From DATCYX01 sp037444705 (GTDB lineage Bacteria; Chloroflexota; Anaerolineae; Anaerolineales; UBA4823), in assembly GCA_037444705.1 (NCBI GenBank), contig JBBILY010000171.1, positions 1-5,794 on the forward strand: a stretch of 5,794 nucleotides of DNA. Direction: 5' to 3'. Below, piece by piece: positions 1 to 3,108 of this stretch (positions are counted from its first letter, which is position 1; each line of letters begins with the position of its first letter). Position numbers and translations under genes: made by a program. Below the pieces are notes generated by a model. The model did no database searches and had not been told where the DNA came from. It was given only the letters and a program-made list of their open reading frames with translations.

Positions 1-1
1 C

Positions 2-298
2 CGCATCCGCGAGAACAGCCGCATCTTTCGCTCTCTGGATTTTGAGACCCTGGTCAACCACTCCATCATTCAGACCCTACAACGCTCCATCAACACCCAA
101 CTGATGACGGTGGAGTTTATGTTGCTAGCGTTGGCGCTTTTTGGCGGGGTCACCCTGCGCGAATTTGCCATTATCTTACTGGTGGGGTTGTTTAGTGGCA
201 CGTATTCGTCTATTTTCATCGCCGCCCCCATTTTGGTTGTGTGGGAAAAACGCGAATGGCGCCACTGGTTCAGCCGTCGCAAAGAAGCCGCCGTCTGA
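2..298 (+). CDS. secF: Protein translocase subunit SecF, C-terminal part (5' end outside window)
   Basis: SecF works with SecD in the cytoplasmic membrane, using the proton gradient to help pull preproteins through SecYEG. The window opens in frame at Arg-Ile-Arg-Glu-Asn, the tail of the conserved SecF 'FDRIREN' motif. About 98 codons follow, ending in TGA at 296-298. Two hydrophobic segments are visible: one around residues 35-52 (TVEFMLLALALFGGV) and one around 58-80, which contains the SecF signature GTYSSIFIAAP. A basic cytoplasmic tail (EKREWRHWFSRRKEAAV) closes the protein. This matches the last two transmembrane helices of SecF, with a normal length after the signature. SecD would be expected just upstream, outside the window, but this cannot be seen. 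The gene converges on the minus-strand cluster and shares no obvious function with it beyond general secretion. I am confident of the family. A fused SecDF is possible because the N-terminus is missing. Confidence 0.93.
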   Translation, partial: RIRENSRIFRSLDFETLVNHSIIQTLQRSINTQLMTVEFMLLALALFGGVTLREFAIILLVGLFSGTYSSIFIAAPILVVWEKREWRHWFSRRKEAAV

Positions 299-324
299 AA
301 AGAATTTCTCTGTTTGTAAGAATA

Positions 325-350
325 AGAGGGACAGGCAAACCTGTCCCTCT
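325..350. terminator. Hairpin between convergent genes, probable bidirectional terminator
   Basis: A perfect 11-bp inverted repeat, AGAGGGACAGG (325-335) and CCTGTCCCTCT (340-350), is separated by the 4-nt loop CAAA. It lies in the 58-nt gap between the secF stop (298) and the stop codon of the minus-strand gene (357-359). A single hairpin between two converging genes is the classic layout for shared termination. U tracts are weak on both sides: CUCGUUU follows on the plus transcript and UAUUCUUAC on the minus transcript. Intrinsic termination may therefore be imperfect. Confidence 0.72.
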
Positions 351-356
351 CTCGTT

Positions 357-1367
357 TCAGCGCAATATCAGGGGCAAATACACGCCTCCCTTAGGCTCTT
401 TTGGGCCACCGGGGTCGTTAGCCAGAATCGTTACCTGGGCTTTATAACTGTCCAGGAGTAAACCTGCCCCACCTGTGGGCAAACTGAGAAACACCTCCAA
501 GATTTCATCGCCCTCTTCATAAACATCGTTGAGGATGGGCACGCTGATGGTCTGCGTCCCCGTGTTGCCCGCTCCCCAACTCAAATTGCCGCTGCTGCGC
601 CCATAATCCCTGCCCCCAAGAGCGCTGACATCCCGAGTGGCGTAACCTACACCAACCGCCTGATCTCCTCCCCAGCGCCCTACTTGCAGCACCACCTGGC
701 CATCAGCCTCATTTACCATATACGTGTTTTGGCTGAAACCAATGTATCCCGCGCTGACGACCTCCACCGCGCCGCTATCGCAGGCCAGCGAGCCATTTTT
801 ATCCGCATCCACGGCGCGCAGGACGCCCCGTTGGTCACTAAAAGCGCAATCTGTCCCCCCAATGTCCACTGCCGGGCTTCCTGCCGCTGGAACATGGGTC
901 TGAGCAAATCCACCATGATCAGCCAAATCGCTTAACTGCGCATCTGTTTCAGAACGATCCTCAGGTCCATCCAGGTTACAAGTAGCATCGGAGACGACAT
1001 TATAGCCTTGCGAAGCATTCTCTCCAGAACAATTCCCTCCATTGTTTTGCAGGATAGAATACTTTAGAGTAAACTCGGAATTCGCCTCGGCATAAATTCC
1101 GCCCGCCGTTTCAGCACTGTTTTGATAAAGCGTCCCATTTAAGAGAGCAATGCTTCCCACATTGTAAATTCCTCCTCCCCCCTGGTCAGCGGAATTAGCG
1201 CTGAACGTGACGTTGGTCAGGCTGAGCACATCATCATTAAATAAGCCTCCTCCGTCTTGTGAAGCCCGGTTATTGTTAAACGTGGCGCGGTTTATAAAAG
1301 CCCCAAAGTGATTATATAATCCCCCTCCCTGCTCAGCCTGGTTATGGCTCAGGGTCACATCGTTCAT
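357..1367 (-). CDS. C-terminal half: beta-helix repeats, choice-of-anchor Q-like segment, Calx-beta domain, terminal YLPLILR
   Basis: This is the downstream half of the interrupted surface protein, 336 residues if counted from the first ATG. Residues 1-110 hold right-handed beta-helix repeats of about 24 residues with the pattern 'N-x-A-x-x-GGG-(L/I)-(Y/F)-N ... (V/A)TF'. Residues 140-203 resemble the segment following such helices in choice-of-anchor Q proteins, with SPAVDIGGTDCAFSDQRG and then ACDSGAVE. Residues 207-318 form a Calx-beta domain: a VNEADG strand start, DVYEEGDEILEVFL, and the closing VTILANDP. Calx-beta domains bind calcium and are frequent in bacterial adhesins. After GGPKEPKGG the protein ends in VYLPLILR, which looks like a lineage-specific terminal motif. 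There is no signal peptide and no SD-like sequence before the ATG at 1367, so independent translation is doubtful. It probably acted outside the cell as part of the longer protein. Confidence 0.8.
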   Translation of the reverse strand: MNDVTLSHNQAEQGGGLYNHFGAFINRATFNNNRASQDGGGLFNDDVLSLTNVTFSANSADQGGGGIYNVGSIALLNGTLYQNSAETAGGIYAEANSEFTLKYSILQNNGGNCSGENASQGYNVVSDATCNLDGPEDRSETDAQLSDLADHGGFAQTHVPAAGSPAVDIGGTDCAFSDQRGVLRAVDADKNGSLACDSGAVEVVSAGYIGFSQNTYMVNEADGQVVLQVGRWGGDQAVGVGYATRDVSALGGRDYGRSSGNLSWGAGNTGTQTISVPILNDVYEEGDEILEVFLSLPTGGAGLLLDSYKAQVTILANDPGGPKEPKGGVYLPLILR

Positions 1368-1430
1368 TTCTAACTAAACATCGCAATACAACCCGCAACA
1401 TTGCATGGCACGAATGACGTCCAGGGTGAC
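1359..1430 (-). other. Degenerate 24-codon beta-helix repeat carrying an in-frame TAG (1374-1376)
   Basis: This unit runs from Val-Thr-Leu to the Asp before the next Val-Thr-Leu and is exactly 24 codons, the same as its downstream neighbour. In place of the usual GGGLYN it reads CCGLYC, and in place of 'N-x-A' it reads I-R-A. The two Cys codons, TGT (1398-1400) and TGC (1395-1397), are each one G-to-T change away from Gly codons. ATT is one change away from the Asn codon AAT. The stop falls four codons after Tyr, where neighbouring units carry a variable residue. No insertion or deletion is needed to align the unit. Confidence 0.7.
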
Positions 1431-2147
1431 CCGCTCCAAAAGCGCCTTCTCACTACTCCCGATGCCACCCCCATGACCTTCGGGAACCTGGTTGGATGCA
1501 ATCCAACTATCTCTGACGAGGAGCGAACCGTCGCTGAAAATGCCGCCCCCTTCGCTTTCTGCGGTGTTGCTGATCACCGTGGACCTAGCCAGATGGACCG
1601 ACCCTTGCGAGTTGCGCAATCCACCACCGCGGGCCGCCCAGTTGTTCTCCAGGCGCACATTTTCCAGGCTCAGGATGCCCTGGCTAAGGATGCCGCCGCC
1701 ACCCATATCGCTATCAGGCGCCCTCCCGTTCCGAATGATCAGGTTACTCAGGCTAACCACAGCGCTCGAAGTTACAATATGGAACACTCGATCCAATCCA
1801 CCACCGTCAATGGTCGGGCTGGTTACCCCATTGCCGGAAATTACCACGCTATCAAGAATGTCCAAATCACCTGTGGAAGCCCCGTCCTCCCCCGCACCGA
1901 CTAACGTCAGCGTATAAACCCCTGCGGGTAAGATGATCGTATCTATTCCCGGATTAGCATTAGCCACCAGAATGGCCTCTCTCAGAGAACAATCTCCATC
2001 ACAAGCGCCATCGGCGCTATCTCCTGTCTTGGTCACCGTCAACGTTAATGTAGCACTGTTTTGAGTGAGACATCCTTGGGCTGAGAGGAATTTCGTCCAG
2101 ACAAGTGCGAGAAACAGCGCTACTAAGAAGGTTGTAGTGACTTTCAT
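1374..2147 (-). CDS. N-terminal half: secreted CSLREA-domain protein with beta-helix repeats
   Basis: This is the upstream half of a large exported surface protein, 257 residues from the chosen ATG before TAG. The start is ATG at 2147, not GTG at 2153, because the SD GAGGT (2155-2159) sits 7 nt before the ATG but only 1 nt before the GTG. Counting from the GTG, residues 3-25 form a signal peptide (MKVTTTFLVALFLALVW, cleavage likely after LSA). Residues 36-62 carry the CSLREA domain, with LTVTKTGDSADGACDGDCS and then LREAI. Next come GIDTIILPAGVYTL and SPTIDGGGLDRVF, typical of this family. From about residue 134 there are glycine-rich beta-helix repeats of 24-26 residues with GGG at 151, 176, 202 and 228. 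The last unit decays into CCGLYCDV and stops. It follows the upstream secreted-protein gene by 14 nt, so the two are probably co-transcribed and translationally linked. The family is usually extracellular and of unknown ligand. Confidence 0.85.
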   Translation of the reverse strand: MKVTTTFLVALFLALVWTKFLSAQGCLTQNSATLTLTVTKTGDSADGACDGDCSLREAILVANANPGIDTIILPAGVYTLTLVGAGEDGASTGDLDILDSVVISGNGVTSPTIDGGGLDRVFHIVTSSAVVSLSNLIIRNGRAPDSDMGGGGILSQGILSLENVRLENNWAARGGGLRNSQGSVHLARSTVISNTAESEGGGIFSDGSLLVRDSWIASNQVPEGHGGGIGSSEKALLERVTLDVIRAMQCCGLYCDV

Positions 2148-2154
2148 CGCCACG

Positions 2155-2159
2155 ACCTC
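2155..2159 (-). promoter_or_regulatory. Ribosome binding site GAGGT that decides the start at 2147
   Basis: The minus-strand sequence between the upstream stop (TAG, 2162-2164) and the ATG at 2147 reads TTGAGGTCGTGGCG. GAGGT lies 7 nt before this ATG, which is normal spacing, but only 1 nt before the alternative GTG at 2153. This supports the shorter protein. It also shows that the two genes share a transcript, because there is no room for a promoter. Confidence 0.75.
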
Positions 2160-2161
2160 AA

Positions 2162-3037
2162 CTACGGTTCAGGGGGGGAATTTACGATCGTGTTTACCTC
2201 TTCGATGTGAGACTGGGTCAGGTTAAACACATACCACCAAAAGCCCTGCCCACTCGATGGCACAGTAAATGTTTTAACCAGGCCCTGCTCATTGTAGACA
2301 CGGACAACCGCTCCGCTCTGAGGCAAGGGTGGCGCCAAGCCAGGCAAGCCGATGGTGTCGTCATACGCGTCGGCGTAATTATGGACGGCAAATTTATATG
2401 TGCCACTTTGCGCGGTCTTGATGATCAGCATCGTTTCGGGACCGCTGCCTTGGCGGGCGTCATTTTCCAGGCAGGCGAAAGGCTCCACGTCACAATTTCC
2501 TCGGTTGTCCCAGTAAATCTTTTCAAAGCCCCCACCACCAGGCACCCAAAGATATGCATCCAGGTCATTTTCCACACATCTTCCCTCAGAGTTACACCAC
2601 TCTGGCGTTGGGCCCCAGGTGACGACGATGCGCACCTGCTCTGGATTTAGAGATGGTGAAAGAGCAAAGTTCAACGTGACTGTTTGTGCAGTCACCACCA
2701 CCACACCCTGCTCTAGATCGGTGAAGCCGTTGCGCCTGGCAGAGAATAACTGATAACCTGAAGGGACATTCGCTAATTGGTAAATCCCGCCCGAATTAGT
2801 TTGAACACAGTTAAGATTAAAGCACACTTGGGCCTCGCCAAGACCCGCACCACTTTGCGCATCCACAACAACCCCTGAAACTGTGCCAAAACCCGCTTGA
2901 TAATTCTTGAAAACTTGAGGCAAATAAATCGTCGTCCCGTTAATTCCTCGGGAATCAGCCCGGGCACCAAGGGACTTGCTCCCCACATAGAACATGCCCC
3001 ATACCATTAAGATAAACAAAATGTAAATTTTTCTCAT
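2162..3037 (-). CDS. Secreted protein with carboxypeptidase-regulatory-like domain and DUF2135/YfaP-like domain
   Basis: This is a 291-residue exported protein of unknown function. Residues 1-27 are a clear signal peptide: MRK n-region, hydrophobic core, and ARA before the cleavage point. Immediately after comes TTIYLPQVFKNY (36-46), a motif related to the YLPLILR ending of the neighbouring gene product. Residues 51-128 form a carboxypeptidase-regulatory-like beta-sandwich (GTVSGVVVDAQSGAGL, then TNSGGIYQLANVPSGYQ). Residues 134-272 resemble the DUF2135/YfaP type: VTWGPTPEW, NDLDAYLWVPGG, IYWDNRG, GSGPETMLI and SGTYKFAVHNY. Four cysteines (148, 154, 182, 189) flank the DLDAYLW and IYWDNRG strands and could form disulfides outside the cell. 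No catalytic residues are recognisable. The start is the ATG at 3037, since the inner Met codons would remove the basic n-region. No SD precedes it. It ends 14 nt before the ATG of the CSLREA gene. A structural or ligand-binding surface role is inferred only. Confidence 0.82.
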   Translation of the reverse strand: MRKIYILFILMVWGMFYVGSKSLGARADSRGINGTTIYLPQVFKNYQAGFGTVSGVVVDAQSGAGLGEAQVCFNLNCVQTNSGGIYQLANVPSGYQLFSARRNGFTDLEQGVVVVTAQTVTLNFALSPSLNPEQVRIVVTWGPTPEWCNSEGRCVENDLDAYLWVPGGGGFEKIYWDNRGNCDVEPFACLENDARQGSGPETMLIIKTAQSGTYKFAVHNYADAYDDTIGLPGLAPPLPQSGAVVRVYNEQGLVKTFTVPSSGQGFWWYVFNLTQSHIEEVNTIVNSPPEP

Positions 3038-3040
3038 AAT

Positions 3041-3068
3041 GTAATATATATTGAACTAGGTATGTAAA
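3041..3068 (-). promoter_or_regulatory. Possible promoter just upstream of the 291-residue secreted protein
   Basis: On the minus strand, TTTACA (3068-3063) is followed after 16 nt by TATTAC (3046-3041). An overlapping TATATT lies at 3048-3043. The -10-like element ends only 3-5 nt before the ATG at 3037, and there is no SD in the whole AT-rich stretch. If real, transcription would begin at or very near the start codon, giving a leaderless mRNA. AT-rich sequence yields such matches by chance, so this is weak. Confidence 0.3.
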
Positions 3069-3072
3069 CCTA
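3057..3072. repeat. Short inverted repeat TAGGT-N6-ACCTA in the intergenic gap
   Basis: TAGGT (3057-3061) and ACCTA (3068-3072) are perfect 5-bp arms around 6 nt. The site lies in the 71-nt gap between the TadE-like gene and the secreted-protein gene and overlaps the putative -35 hexamer. It could be an operator or a weak hairpin. The arms are short enough to arise by chance. Confidence 0.25.
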
Positions 3073-3108
3073 CCCCATCCCTTCGGATAGTCTATATCAT
3101 GGTGGGAA

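Larger units (their letters stand above)
357..2147 (-). pseudogene. Whole CSLREA / beta-helix / Calx-beta surface protein gene, interrupted by an in-frame TAG
   Basis: Two reading frames (1374-2147 and 357-1367) lie in the same frame, separated only by TAG-TTA-GAA. Together they encode one coherent secreted protein of about 596 residues: signal peptide, CSLREA domain, glycine-rich beta-helix repeats, choice-of-anchor Q segment, Calx-beta domain and a terminal YLPLILR. The upstream half has a signal peptide but no C-terminal module. The downstream half has no signal peptide and no ribosome binding site. The repeat phase continues unbroken across the stop, since the GGG triplets or their equivalents fall at residues 228, 252, 276 and 301, counting from the GTG at 2153. 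I infer one ancestral gene now broken by a nonsense codon. Stop-codon readthrough or a sequencing error are the alternatives. The two halves are described separately below. Confidence 0.72.

Noticed and set aside
1365..1367. ATG as a genuine independent start for the C-terminal half
   Set aside because: No SD before it, no signal peptide after it, and it begins in the middle of a beta-helix repeat.
1359..1430. Frameshift as the cause of the split
   Set aside because: Both halves are in the same frame and the unit is exactly 24 codons. The other two frames across this stretch give no repeat-like sequence.
1401..1904. Long plus-strand open frame antisense to the CSLREA gene
   Set aside because: No recognisable domains, no convincing SD, and it lies fully opposite a gene with clear family motifs.
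357..2147. CRISPR-like or tandem DNA repeat array in the Gly-rich region
   Set aside because: Periodicity is at protein level (24-26 residues, beta-helix). Nucleotide identity between units is low and there are no spacers.
2151..2153. GTG as the start of the CSLREA protein
   Set aside because: The SD GAGGT would be only 1 nt away. The ATG two codons later has 7-nt spacing and begins a typical signal peptide.
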